From the NCBI GenBank assembly GCA_945878375.1, contig CAMDWG010000003.1, positions 124,001 through 188,000 of the forward strand: a DNA stretch of 64,000 nt, given 5' to 3'. The stretch comes from Roseomonas mucosa. Lineage in GTDB: Bacteria > Pseudomonadota > Alphaproteobacteria > Acetobacterales > Acetobacteraceae. This document shows positions 46,693 to 54,853 of this stretch, piece after piece. A program made the position numbers and the translations under genes. The notes under the pieces were generated by a model. That model saw only the letters and a list, made by a program, of their open reading frames with translations. It did no database searches and was not told where the DNA came from. Positions within the stretch are counted from its first letter, which is position 1; each line of letters begins with the position of its first letter.

Positions 46693-48792
46693 ATGGAGGA
46701 TACGTCCCACGCCCGCCCGCTCGACGCGCTGCTGCGCCCGCGCGGCATCGCCATCATCGGCGCCTCCGACGATCCGACGCGGATCGGCGGCCGGCCGCTG
46801 GCCTATCTGAAGGCCCGCGGCTTCGCCGGCCATATCCTGCCGGTGAACCCGAACCGCGCGACCGTGCAGGGCCTGCCCGCCTTCCCCGACATCGCCGGGC
46901 TGCCCACAGCACCAGACGCCGCGATCGTCGCCATCCCCGGCGAAGGCGCGATCGAGGCGGTGCGCGACCTGGGCGCGCGGGGCTGCAAGGCCGCCATCGT
47001 CTTCACCGCCGGCTTCGCGGAAATCGGGCCGGAGGGCGCGGCGATGCAGGACCGGCTGGTGGCCGCCGCCCGCGCGCATGGCATGCGCCTGGTCGGACCG
47101 AACTGCCTTGGCCTGTTCAACGCTTCGCACGGCTATTTCCCGATCTTCTCCGCCAGCTTCGAGAATGGCTGGCCGCTGCCCGGCAAGGTCGGCATCGCGA
47201 GCCAGTCCGGCGCCTATGGCAGCCACCTGTTCGCAGCCGCGCGCGACCGCGGCATCGGCACGCCCATCCTGGTGACCACCGGCAACGAGGCCGATCTGCA
47301 CCTGGCCGACATCATCGAATGGATGGCCGCGGCGGATGAGGTGGAGGTGATCGCGGCCTATGCCGAAGGCATCCGCGACGGCACGCGCTTCGTCGCGGCG
47401 CTGGAGGCCGCGCGTCGGGCGCGGAAGCCCGTGGTGCTGATGAAGGTCGGCCGCAGCGCGGTGGGGGAAGCCGCGGCGCAATCCCACACCGCCTCCATCG
47501 CCGGCGATGACCGGGTGATGGATGCGGTGCTCGGCGATCTCGGCGTGCATCGCGCGCGGACGACGGAAGAATTGCTGGATGTCTGCCAGGTGGCGCAGAA
47601 GCGGATCTACCCGGTGGGCAACACGCTCGGCGTCGTCACCATCTCCGGCGGCGCGGGCGTGCTGATCGCGGATGCGGCGGAGGCGGCCGGGCTGCCCATG
47701 CCGCCGATGCCCGAGGACGCGCAGGCGAAGCTGAAGCGGCTTGTGCCCTTCGCCTCCCCCCGCAATCCGGTGGACTGCACGGCGCAGGCCTTCAACGACA
47801 TGGGCGTGGTCGGCAAATTCGCCGAGAGCATGGCCGCCGATGGCGGCTATGCCAGCATGATCGCCTTCTTCACCCAATGGGGCGCCAGCCCCTCCATCGC
47901 GCCGAAGCTGCGGGCGGAGCTGAAGGCGGTGCTGGACGCCTACCCGGATCGCCTCTTTGTCCTGTCGATCCTCGCCCCGCCCGACCGGGTGCGGGAGTGG
48001 GAGGCGGATGGCTTCCTGGTGATGGCAGACCCGTCCCGCGCCGTCGTGGCCCTCGCGGCGATGGGTCGCTTCGGGGAGGCCTTCGCCCGCAAAGCCCCGT
48101 CCCCCTCCACGCTGCCACAGGTCACGCTGCCCGAAGCCGCGCCCAACGAGGCGGAAGCCAAGCGCATCCTGGCCGCGGCCGGCGTCGCGATGGTGCCGGA
48201 ACGCGCCGCGACGACGGTGGAGGCCGCGCTGGACGCCGCGGGGGAAGTCGGCTTCCCCGTGGTGCTGAAGCTTCTCTCGCCCGACATCCTGCACAAGAGC
48301 GAGATCGGCGGCGTGCTGCTGGGCATCGCGGATGAGGCCGCGCTGCGCGACGGCTTCGCGACGCTGATGGCCCGCGCCGCGGATCGTGCGCCGGGCGCGC
48401 GGGTGGATGGCGTGCTGGTGGCCAAGCAGGTCGCGGGCGCGGTCGAGATGGCCATCGGCGTGGTGCGCGACCCGGTCTTCGGCCCGGTCGTGATGGTCGG
48501 CCTCGGCGGCGTCTTCATCGAGGTGTTCCGCGACGTCGCCTTCCGCCGCTGTCCGGTGACGGAGCCGGAGGCGGAGGCGATGATCCGCGCGCTCCGCGGC
48601 TTCCCGCTGCTGGATGGCGCGCGCGGGCGGCCGAAGGCGGATGTGGCGGCGCTGTCCCGCGCGGTCGCGGCGCTGTCGCGCTTCGGCGCGGCGGCAGGGC
48701 CGCGGCTGCTGTCTGCCGAAATCAATCCCCTGATGGTGTTGCCGGACGGCCAGGGTGCGCTGGCTGCCGATGCCGTGATCGAGGTCGCCTGA
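46693..48792 (+). CDS. ADP-forming acyl-CoA synthetase (acetate-CoA ligase family)
   Basis: A 699-residue single-chain NDP-forming CoA ligase, which activates a carboxylic acid to its CoA thioester with ATP hydrolysed to ADP and phosphate. The N-terminal CoA-binding domain starts RPRGIAIIGASDDPTRIGG. A succinyl-CoA-ligase-like part follows with IASQSGAYGSH and the phosphohistidine-type segment AQSHTASIAGDD. The C-terminal ATP-grasp domain has FPVVLKLLSPDILHKSEIGG and GLGGVFIEVFRD. The ATG at 46693 (MEDTSHARP) is preferred over an open frame running back into the NeuD gene. It is the first gene of an operon with a hydratase, CoA-transferase and enoyl-CoA hydratase, so the substrate is probably an organic acid rather than acetate alone. 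Confidence 0.85.
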   Translation: MEDTSHARPLDALLRPRGIAIIGASDDPTRIGGRPLAYLKARGFAGHILPVNPNRATVQGLPAFPDIAGLPTAPDAAIVAIPGEGAIEAVRDLGARGCKAAIVFTAGFAEIGPEGAAMQDRLVAAARAHGMRLVGPNCLGLFNASHGYFPIFSASFENGWPLPGKVGIASQSGAYGSHLFAAARDRGIGTPILVTTGNEADLHLADIIEWMAAADEVEVIAAYAEGIRDGTRFVAALEAARRARKPVVLMKVGRSAVGEAAAQSHTASIAGDDRVMDAVLGDLGVHRARTTEELLDVCQVAQKRIYPVGNTLGVVTISGGAGVLIADAAEAAGLPMPPMPEDAQAKLKRLVPFASPRNPVDCTAQAFNDMGVVGKFAESMAADGGYASMIAFFTQWGASPSIAPKLRAELKAVLDAYPDRLFVLSILAPPDRVREWEADGFLVMADPSRAVVALAAMGRFGEAFARKAPSPSTLPQVTLPEAAPNEAEAKRILAAAGVAMVPERAATTVEAALDAAGEVGFPVVLKLLSPDILHKSEIGGVLLGIADEAALRDGFATLMARAADRAPGARVDGVLVAKQVAGAVEMAIGVVRDPVFGPVVMVGLGGVFIEVFRDVAFRRCPVTEPEAEAMIRALRGFPLLDGARGRPKADVAALSRAVAALSRFGAAAGPRLLSAEINPLMVLPDGQGALAADAVIEVA

Positions 48793-49671
48793 ATGCCCAT
48801 CCACTACGACACGCTGCTGAACTTCCCGATCCCCGAAATCCGCCAGCGCCTGCGCTGGCAGGACACCGCGCTCTACGCGCTGTCGCTCGGGGCCGGGCAG
48901 GACCCGATGGATGCCGAGGATCTGCGCTTCGTCACCGAAGGCGCCGCCATGCGCGCGCTGCCGTCGATGGCGGTCGTGCTCGGCTATCCCGGCTTCTGGC
49001 TGCGGGATCCCGCCACCGGCGTCGATGCGGTGCGCCTGGTGCATGGCGAGCAATCGGTGGAACTCCACGCGCCCCTGCCGACAGAGGGCGAGGTGATCGG
49101 GCGGTCCCGCGTGACGGGGCTGGTCGATCGCGGCGCCGGCAAGGGCGCGCTGCTCTATTCCGAACGGGTGATCCTGGATGCTGCGACGGGTGCCAAGCTC
49201 GCGACGCTCGGCCAGACCACCTTCCTGCGCGGGGATGGCGGCTTCGGCGGGCCGGATGGGCCGGTGAAGAAACCCGCGCCGGAGCCCGAAGGCGCGCCGG
49301 GGATCGTGCTGGACCTGCCGACACGGCCGGAGATGGCGCTGCTCTATCGCCTGAACGGCGACCACAACCCGCTGCACAGCGACCCCGCCATCGCCGCCAA
49401 GGCCGGCTTTCCGCGCCCGATCCTGCATGGTCTGGCGACCTTCGGCGTGGTCGGGCGCGCGCTGCTGCGCGGGGTCTGCGGCAACGACACGGCGCGGTTC
49501 GGGCGGATGGACTGCCGCTTCTCCGCCCCCGTCTTCCCGGGCGAGACGATCCGCACGGAAATCTGGCCCAGCGCAGGCGGCGCGGCCTTCCGCGCGCGGG
49601 TGGTGGAACGCGATGTCGTGGTGGTGGGCAACGGCGCCTTCCGCCTTGCCGCCCCGGCGGCGGCTGGCTAG
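48793..49671 (+). CDS. MaoC-family hydratase (double hotdog)
   Basis: A 292-residue hydratase of the MaoC/hydratase 2 class, which hydrates 2-enoyl-CoA to the (R)-3-hydroxy form. The C-terminal hotdog holds the active-site motif YRLNGDHNPLHSDPAIA with FPRPILHGLATFG, where Asp and His are catalytic. The N-terminal hotdog (residues 1-150) lacks it and is structural. The ATG follows directly on the ligase stop (TGA-ATG with no gap), implying coupling. Its stereochemistry is opposite to the enoyl-CoA hydratase two genes on, so the operon could support two reactions or an epimerisation by successive steps. Confidence 0.85.
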   Translation: MPIHYDTLLNFPIPEIRQRLRWQDTALYALSLGAGQDPMDAEDLRFVTEGAAMRALPSMAVVLGYPGFWLRDPATGVDAVRLVHGEQSVELHAPLPTEGEVIGRSRVTGLVDRGAGKGALLYSERVILDAATGAKLATLGQTTFLRGDGGFGGPDGPVKKPAPEPEGAPGIVLDLPTRPEMALLYRLNGDHNPLHSDPAIAAKAGFPRPILHGLATFGVVGRALLRGVCGNDTARFGRMDCRFSAPVFPGETIRTEIWPSAGGAAFRARVVERDVVVVGNGAFRLAAPAAAG

Positions 49672-49698
49672 AGCGACGGGGCCAGGGGACAACGCCGC

Positions 49699-50379
49699 AT
49701 GATCGACAAGATCGTCCAGTCCATCGCGGACGCGCTTTCGGGCGTCAGGGATGGCGCGACCGTGCTGATGGGCGGCTTCGGCGCCGTCGGCCAGCCCGAT
49801 GAGCTGATCGAGGGGCTGATCGAACAGGGCGCGAAGGAGCTGACCGTCGTCAGCAACAATGCGGGCGCGGGGAAGGTGGGGCTCGCGAAGCTGCTGGCGG
49901 CGGGGCGGGTGCGGAAGATCATCTGCTCCTTCCCCCGCGTGGCCGGGTCCACGGTGTTCGAGGACCTCTACCGCGCCGGCAAGCTGGAGCTGGAGATCGT
50001 GCCGCAGGGCACGCTGGCGGAACGCATGCGCGCCGCCGGCGCCGGCATCCCGGCCTTCTACACGCCGACGGCGGCGGGCACGAAGCTGGCGCAGGGCAAG
50101 GACGTGCGCGACTTCGACGGCAGGCCGCATGTGATGGAACTGGCGCTGAAGGGGGATGTCGCGCTGGTGGAAGCCTGGGAAGGCGACCGCTGGGGCAACC
50201 TGACCTATCGAGAATCCGGGCGGAACTTCAACCCGGTGATGGCGATGGCCGCCGCGCTGACGGTGGCGCAGGTGCACCACATCCGCCAGCTCGGTGAGAT
50301 CGCGCCGGACAGTATCCACACCCCCGGTATCTTCGTGAACCGCGTGGTCCGCGTGAACCGCGGAGCACCTTGGATTTAG
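49699..50379 (+). CDS. 3-oxoacid CoA-transferase, subunit A
   Basis: A 226-residue alpha subunit of a type I CoA-transferase, which moves CoA between acids such as acetyl-, succinyl- and 3-oxoacyl-CoA. The nucleotide-like loop is VLMGGFGAVGQPDELIEGL, followed by VSNNAGAG and YRAGKLELEIVPQGTLAERMRA, as in PcaI, AtoD and ScoA. It lies 27 bases after the hydratase. The catalytic glutamate is in subunit B encoded 85 bases downstream. Which 3-oxoacid is used is not decidable; the lack of pca genes argues against a dedicated protocatechuate pathway. Confidence 0.87.
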   Translation: MIDKIVQSIADALSGVRDGATVLMGGFGAVGQPDELIEGLIEQGAKELTVVSNNAGAGKVGLAKLLAAGRVRKIICSFPRVAGSTVFEDLYRAGKLELEIVPQGTLAERMRAAGAGIPAFYTPTAAGTKLAQGKDVRDFDGRPHVMELALKGDVALVEAWEGDRWGNLTYRESGRNFNPVMAMAAALTVAQVHHIRQLGEIAPDSIHTPGIFVNRVVRVNRGAPWI

Positions 50380-50464
50380 TGGCGCGGCCGATTCAGACTT
50401 CCGGGCCCTACGGCCCTCCGGTCATCGGACGCGCAGTCTCGCTTTGGAAGGGATGCTGACGCCC

Positions 50465-51103
50465 ATGTGGAATCGCACGCAGATGGCCGCGCGCGTCGCG
50501 CAGGACATTCCCGAAGGCTGGTTCGTCAACCTCGGCATCGGCATCCCCACCATGGTCGGCGACCATGTGCCGCCGGGGCGGGAGGTGATCCTGCATTCGG
50601 AGAACGGCATCCTCGGCATGGGCCCCGCCCCGGCGCCGGACCAGGTGAATGCCTGGCTGGTGAATGCCGGCAAGCAGCCCGTCACGCTGCATCCGGGCGG
50701 CAGCTTCTTCCACCACGCCGACAGCTTCGGGATGATCCGCGGCGGGCATATCGACCTCTGCGTCCTCGGCGCCTTCGAAGTCGCGGCGAATGGCGACATC
50801 GCGAATTGGGCGACCAGCGAGAACGACACCGCGCCGGCCGTCGGCGGCGCGATGGACCTCGCGGCCGGCGCCAAGCGGCTCTGGGTGGTGATGGAGCACA
50901 CGACGAAGGACGGCGCGCCGAAGCTGGTGGAACGCTGTTCCTATCCGCTGACGGCGATGGGCGCGGTGCAGCGCGTCTTCACCAACCTCGCGGTGATCGA
51001 TGTCATCCCCGGCCGCGGCTTCGTGGTGCGAGAGATCGTGCCGGGCCTGTCGCTGGCCGATCTGCAGGCCAAGACCGGCGCGACGCTGCAGACGGAAGCC
51101 TGA
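50465..51103 (+). CDS. 3-oxoacid CoA-transferase, subunit B
   Basis: A 212-residue beta subunit carrying the catalytic glutamate in the SENG motif (ILHSENGILGMGP) that forms the enzyme-CoA thioester. The pairing with subunit A and GWFVNLGIGIPTMV at the N-terminus identify it. Several starts are possible: TTG 50444, ATG 50453 and ATG 50465. I chose 50465 (MWNRTQMAARVA) because it matches family N-termini and has a GGAAGGG site about 13 bases upstream. The 85-bp gap before it holds nothing obvious. The next gene starts 2 bases after its stop. Confidence 0.86.
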   Translation: MWNRTQMAARVAQDIPEGWFVNLGIGIPTMVGDHVPPGREVILHSENGILGMGPAPAPDQVNAWLVNAGKQPVTLHPGGSFFHHADSFGMIRGGHIDLCVLGAFEVAANGDIANWATSENDTAPAVGGAMDLAAGAKRLWVVMEHTTKDGAPKLVERCSYPLTAMGAVQRVFTNLAVIDVIPGRGFVVREIVPGLSLADLQAKTGATLQTEA

Positions 51104-51105
51104 CC

Positions 51106-51864
51106 ATGCGCGTGACCGAACAGCAGGATGGCGGCGTCCTGACGCTGACGCTCGACTACCCCGAACGGCGCAACGCGCTGGCCATTCCCTTGCGGGAGGA
51201 TCTGCACCGCATCCTGGAAGCCGCGCAGGGCGATGCCGCGATCCGGTCCATCGTGCTGACCGGCGCGGGCGGCGTGTTCTGCTCGGGCGGCGACATCTCC
51301 GGCATGGATGCCACGGATGCGGAAGCGGGGCGGGAGCGGATGCGGCGCACGCATCGCATCATCCGCCTGATGGTTGCCGGCCGCCTGCCCATCGTAGCGG
51401 CGGTCGAGGGCTGGTGCGTCGGCGCGGGGCTGTCGGTGGCCTGCGCCTGCGACACCATCGTGGCGGCCGAGGATGCGCGCTTCATGGCCGGCTTCGGCAA
51501 GGTGGGGCTGATCGCCGATCTCGGCCTGCCCTTCACCCTGCCCGCGCGGATCGGCGCGGGCCGCGCGCGGCAGATGTTCCTCTATGGCACGCAGTTGGAC
51601 GCGGCATCCGCCGAGCGGATCGGGCTGGTGGACCACGTGGTGCCGAAGGGCGGGTCCCTGGCGAAGGCGACGGAGCTGGCCGCCTTCCTGGCCGCGCAGG
51701 CCGCGCTTCCGATCGCGCTGACCAAGCAGATCCTGGCCGAGGGCCTGGACCGCGCGCTGGAGGATGAGCGGCACTTCCAGGCCACCTGCTTCCTCAGCGC
51801 TGACCATGCCGAAGGCCGCGCGGCGTTCCTGGCAAAGCGGGCGCCGCAATTCGGCCAGCGTTGA
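51106..51864 (+). CDS. Enoyl-CoA hydratase/isomerase family protein
   Basis: A 252-residue crotonase-fold enzyme. The oxyanion-hole strands are FCSGGDISGMD (near residue 63) and the WCVGAGLSVACACD helix entry (near residue 104). The Glu positions of classical enoyl-CoA hydratase are not both clear: the second region reads MAGFGKVGLIADLGLPFTLP, with Asp where many hydratases have Glu, so an isomerase or other crotonase reaction is also possible. The ATG lies 2 bases after the CoA-transferase B stop. Members of this branch occur in catabolic operons for branched or aromatic acids. Confidence 0.8.
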   Translation: MRVTEQQDGGVLTLTLDYPERRNALAIPLREDLHRILEAAQGDAAIRSIVLTGAGGVFCSGGDISGMDATDAEAGRERMRRTHRIIRLMVAGRLPIVAAVEGWCVGAGLSVACACDTIVAAEDARFMAGFGKVGLIADLGLPFTLPARIGAGRARQMFLYGTQLDAASAERIGLVDHVVPKGGSLAKATELAAFLAAQAALPIALTKQILAEGLDRALEDERHFQATCFLSADHAEGRAAFLAKRAPQFGQR

Positions 51865-51915
51865 CGGAAGACCGCCCTCGGCGGAGCATCACGCACCCCG
51901 AGGGAAGCTGACACG

Positions 51916-53313
51916 ATGACCGAGTTCTGGCGCCTGCCCGCGACCGAGATCGCCGCCCTGGTGCGCGCCAGGCAGGTCAGCGCGCGGGATGTCGCGCGGG
52001 ATGCGCTGGCGCGGCTGGCGGTCGCGAACCCGCCCATCAACGCCGTCATCCAGCACGACGCCGAGGAAACGCTGGCCGAGGCCGCGCGCATCGATGCCGC
52101 CCTCGCCCGCGGCGAGGATCCGGGCCCGATGGCGGGCGTGCCGGTGACCATCAAGGTCAATGTGGACCAGACGGGCTGGGCCACCACCAATGGCCTGAAG
52201 ACGCAGAAGGACCACCGCGCGACCGCGGACAATCCGGTCGTCGCCAATCTCCGCAAGGCGGGCGCGGTGATCCTGGGGCGGACCAACACGCCGGCCTTCT
52301 CGCTGCGCTGGTTCTGCCGCAACGGGCTGCACGGGCACACGCGGAACCCGTGGAATCCGGGCATCACGCCGGGCGGGTCCTCGGGCGGCGCGGCGGCGGC
52401 GACGGCGGCGGGGATCGGCGCGGTCGGGCATGGGACGGATATCGGCGGCTCCATCCGCTACCCGGCCTATGCCTGCGGCATCCACGGGCTGCGCCCGACG
52501 CTCGGCCGGATCCCGGCCTGGAACCCGTCCTTCGCCGACCGGCATCTGGGCGGGCAGTTGATGGCGGTGTCCGGCCCGCTCGCGCGGACCATCGCGGATG
52601 TGAAGCTGTCCTTCGCGGCGATGGCGGCGCGGGACATCCGCGATCCGTGGTGGGTGGACGCCCCGATGGAAGGCCCGCCGGCGCCGAAGCGCGCCGCGCT
52701 CTGCATCGCGCCGGAAGGCATGCCCACCGCCCCCGCCGTGGCCGATGCGCTGCGCGATGCGGCGCGGCGCCTGGAAGCCGCTGGCTGGGTGGTGGAGGAA
52801 GCGCCCCTGCCCCCGCTGCGGGAACCCGCGCGGCTGCAGGCGATGCTATGGCTGGCAGAGACGCGGCGCGGCCTGAACAAGGCCTTCGCGGCGGAAGGCG
52901 ATCCGGATGCGAGCTTCGTCTATGCGCAGATGGAAGCGCTCTGCCCGGAGCCCGACCTGTTCGGCCTGATGGATGCGCTGCAGGCCCGGTCGGGCTTCGT
53001 GCGGCAATGGATGACGTTCTTCGAGACCTATCCGGTGGCGCTCTGCCCCGTCTCGGCGGAACTGCCCTTCCCCGACCAGCTCGATGTCGAAAGCCCCGAG
53101 GCGTTCCGGCGGGTGATGGAAGCGCAGCTGACGCAGGTGGGCCTGCCGCTGATGGGCCTGCCGGGCCTGGCCGTCAGCACCGGCCTGTCTGGCGGCGTGC
53201 CCGTGGGCGTCCAGCTGCTGGCCGGGCGCTATCGGGAAGACCTGCTGCTGGAAGCCGGCGCGGCCATCGAAGCCGGCGGCGCGCCGGCCACGCCGATCGA
53301 TCCGCGCGGGTAG
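51916..53313 (+). CDS. Amidase (amidase-signature family)
   Basis: A 465-residue amidase with the Ser-cisSer-Lys triad of the family: Lys in VPVTIKVNVD near residue 79, the cis-Ser in the Gly/Ser loop TPGGSSGGAAAATAAG near residue 155 and the nucleophile Ser in GTDIGGSIRYPA. The C-terminal LMGLPGLAVSTGLSGGVPVGVQLL is also typical. It follows the enoyl-CoA hydratase by 51 bases and is probably the last gene of the operon; it could release a carboxylic acid from an amide, which the CoA ligase would then activate. The GatA family is unlikely because gatB and gatC are absent. Confidence 0.85.
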   Translation: MTEFWRLPATEIAALVRARQVSARDVARDALARLAVANPPINAVIQHDAEETLAEAARIDAALARGEDPGPMAGVPVTIKVNVDQTGWATTNGLKTQKDHRATADNPVVANLRKAGAVILGRTNTPAFSLRWFCRNGLHGHTRNPWNPGITPGGSSGGAAAATAAGIGAVGHGTDIGGSIRYPAYACGIHGLRPTLGRIPAWNPSFADRHLGGQLMAVSGPLARTIADVKLSFAAMAARDIRDPWWVDAPMEGPPAPKRAALCIAPEGMPTAPAVADALRDAARRLEAAGWVVEEAPLPPLREPARLQAMLWLAETRRGLNKAFAAEGDPDASFVYAQMEALCPEPDLFGLMDALQARSGFVRQWMTFFETYPVALCPVSAELPFPDQLDVESPEAFRRVMEAQLTQVGLPLMGLPGLAVSTGLSGGVPVGVQLLAGRYREDLLLEAGAAIEAGGAPATPIDPRG

Positions 53314-53360
53314 GCAGCCGCGCAGCCCGCCCGATCCCGGGTGGGCCGTGCCGGTCGGCC

Positions 53361-53690
53361 CTACCCGACCGCAGTCGCCGCGCGCGGCTTGCGGGCGGGG
53401 GCCTGCAAGGGGCCGCCATTCACCCGTTCGCGCAATTCCTTGCCCGGCTTGAAATAGGGCACCGCCTTGGCCGAGACGGCGACCGCCGTGCCCGTGCGCG
53501 GATTGCGCCCGGTGCGCGGGTCGCGCTTCTTGGTCGAGAAGGCGCCGAAGCCGCGCAGCTCCACCCTATCGCCCCGCGCCAGCGCAGCCGTGATCTCATC
53601 GAAGATCGTGTCGATGATGAGTTCAACGTCCGGCTGCCGCAGATGCGGATTGGACGCCGCCAACTGGGCGATCAGTTCCGATCGCGTCAT
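53361..53690 (-). CDS. ihfB: Integration host factor subunit beta
   Basis: A 109-residue DNA-bending protein of the HU/IHF family. [17 protein letters not shown] is the helix dimer start, VELRGFGAF the turn and [19 protein letters not shown] the DNA-intercalating beta arm, with Pro at the tip. [12 protein letters not shown] closes the fold, and a short Lys/Arg/Ala tail follows. The ATG at 53690 is the conserved start; an open frame reaching 53735 is not homologous. It is the last gene of the conserved rpsA-sppA-ihfB order, 60 bases after sppA. Confidence 0.92.
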   Translation of the reverse strand: MTRSELIAQLAASNPHLRQPDVELIIDTIFDEITAALARGDRVELRGFGAFSTKKRDPRTGRNPRTGTAVAVSAKAVPYFKPGKELRERVNGGPLQAPARKPRAATAVG

Positions 53691-53750
53691 GAAGGCCCAA
53701 CGCCCCCTATGTTCCTTGAACCCCGAGGCTGCCAAAGGGCGCGCGCGCGG

Positions 53751-54638
53751 TCAACGGACCAGCCAGGGCCCGAATGCGGCCCGCAGCACCGCATTCAGCG
53801 CGGCGCCGAAGGTGCGCTCCGCCAGGCCGCGGATCTCGATGGGCTTGACCGGCAGCTCCGCCGGCACCGCTTGCGTCTCGGCCAGCCAGGCGCGGGCTTC
53901 CACCTCCCCGCCGATCGCGTCCACCAGGCCGAGGCGCACGGCCTCGCGGCCCGTGAAGATGCGGCCATCGGCCAATTCGCGCACCCGCTCGGCCGGCATG
54001 TCCCGGCCGGCGGCGACCATGGCGACGAACTGCTCGTGCAGGTCCCGCACCACCCGCATCAACTCGGCCCTTCCTTCCTCGGTCAGCGGGCGGAAGGGGT
54101 TGGGCTGGTCCTTGAAGGCGCCCGAGGGCAGGCTTTCCAGCCGCACGCCGACGCGGGCAGCCAGTTCCGAGGCATCGACCGATTGCAGGATGACACCGAT
54201 GGAGCCGGTCACCGTCGCGTCGCGCGCGAAGATCCGCGCGGCCGGTAGGGCGGCCATGTAGCCGGCGGAGGCGGCCGTGCCGCCCATCACCGCGACCACC
54301 GGCTTGCGTTCGGCGATGCGGCGGAGCGCGGCGTGCAGCGCCTCACCCCCCGCCACGCTGCCGCCGGGGCTGTCGATGGCGACGATCAGGGCGCGCACAT
54401 TCTCGTCACGGCGGGCACGGTCCAGCGCCTCCGCCACGCGGCGGTCGTCGCCGATGAAGCCCTCCACCTCGAGCCGCGCCACATGCGCAGCCCCCGGCAG
54501 CAGGCCGGTCGGGTCCGCGCCACGGACCAGCAGGGCGATCAGCGCCACCGCAGCGGCCAGCACCGCAAGGCCGCGCCAGAGGGAAAGGCGGCGCTTCAGG
54601 CGCCGGCGGTCATAGAGAAGGTCTGCGTCGAGGGGCAT
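53751..54638 (-). CDS. sppA: Signal peptide peptidase SppA (short form)
   Basis: A 295-residue inner-membrane serine protease of the S49 family that digests leftover signal peptides. After a membrane helix at about residues 22-40 comes the protease domain with nucleophile Ser124 (GGTAASAGYMAA) and the general base Lys176 (SGAFKDQPNPFRPL). IDSPGGSVAGGE and ATVTGSIGV are conserved loops. This is the single-domain form, half the length of E. coli SppA, so it probably forms an octamer like Bacillus SppA. It lies about 215 bases after the rpsA stop in the conserved order. Confidence 0.91.
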   Translation of the reverse strand: MPLDADLLYDRRRLKRRLSLWRGLAVLAAAVALIALLVRGADPTGLLPGAAHVARLEVEGFIGDDRRVAEALDRARRDENVRALIVAIDSPGGSVAGGEALHAALRRIAERKPVVAVMGGTAASAGYMAALPAARIFARDATVTGSIGVILQSVDASELAARVGVRLESLPSGAFKDQPNPFRPLTEEGRAELMRVVRDLHEQFVAMVAAGRDMPAERVRELADGRIFTGREAVRLGLVDAIGGEVEARAWLAETQAVPAELPVKPIEIRGLAERTFGAALNAVLRAAFGPWLVR

Positions 54639-54805
54639 GCCGGGTCATATGGCGCTGTTCCGCGCATCCGGCCAGGGGCCTGCCGGCGCGGCCAGTCGGC
54701 AGGCAAAACGAAAGCGGCCGGCCCTGCCTTCCGCACCGGCCACCAGATGGCAACCAGGGGGAGGGCCGGGACGGCCGCGTCTTCGTCGTGATGCAGGCCG
54801 TGGTC

Positions 54806-54841
54806 ACGCTCGATCCGGGCGATGTCCGCCGGATCGAGCGT
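54806..54841 (-). terminator. Perfect 13-bp hairpin 12 bases after rpsA
   Basis: ACGCTCGATCCGG (54806-54818) is exactly complementary to CCGGATCGAGCGT (54829-54841), with a 10-base loop. It begins 12 bases after the rpsA stop and is the strongest perfect stem I found in the window. The T-run expected of an intrinsic terminator is missing, so it may also protect the rpsA mRNA 3' end or partly separate rpsA from sppA. Confidence 0.6.
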
Positions 54842-54853
54842 GTCCAAGCCTGA

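Noticed and set aside
46297-50319. 1340-codon minus-strand frame opposite the acyl-CoA operon
   Set aside because: Same antisense artefact; the plus-strand proteins carry clear family motifs across the whole interval.
54596-54847. 83-codon minus-strand frame between rpsA and sppA
   Set aside because: Its first codons are the two arms of the 13-bp hairpin after rpsA, and its end overlaps the sppA start. No conserved pattern was seen. It may be worth testing, but the hairpin is the simpler explanation.
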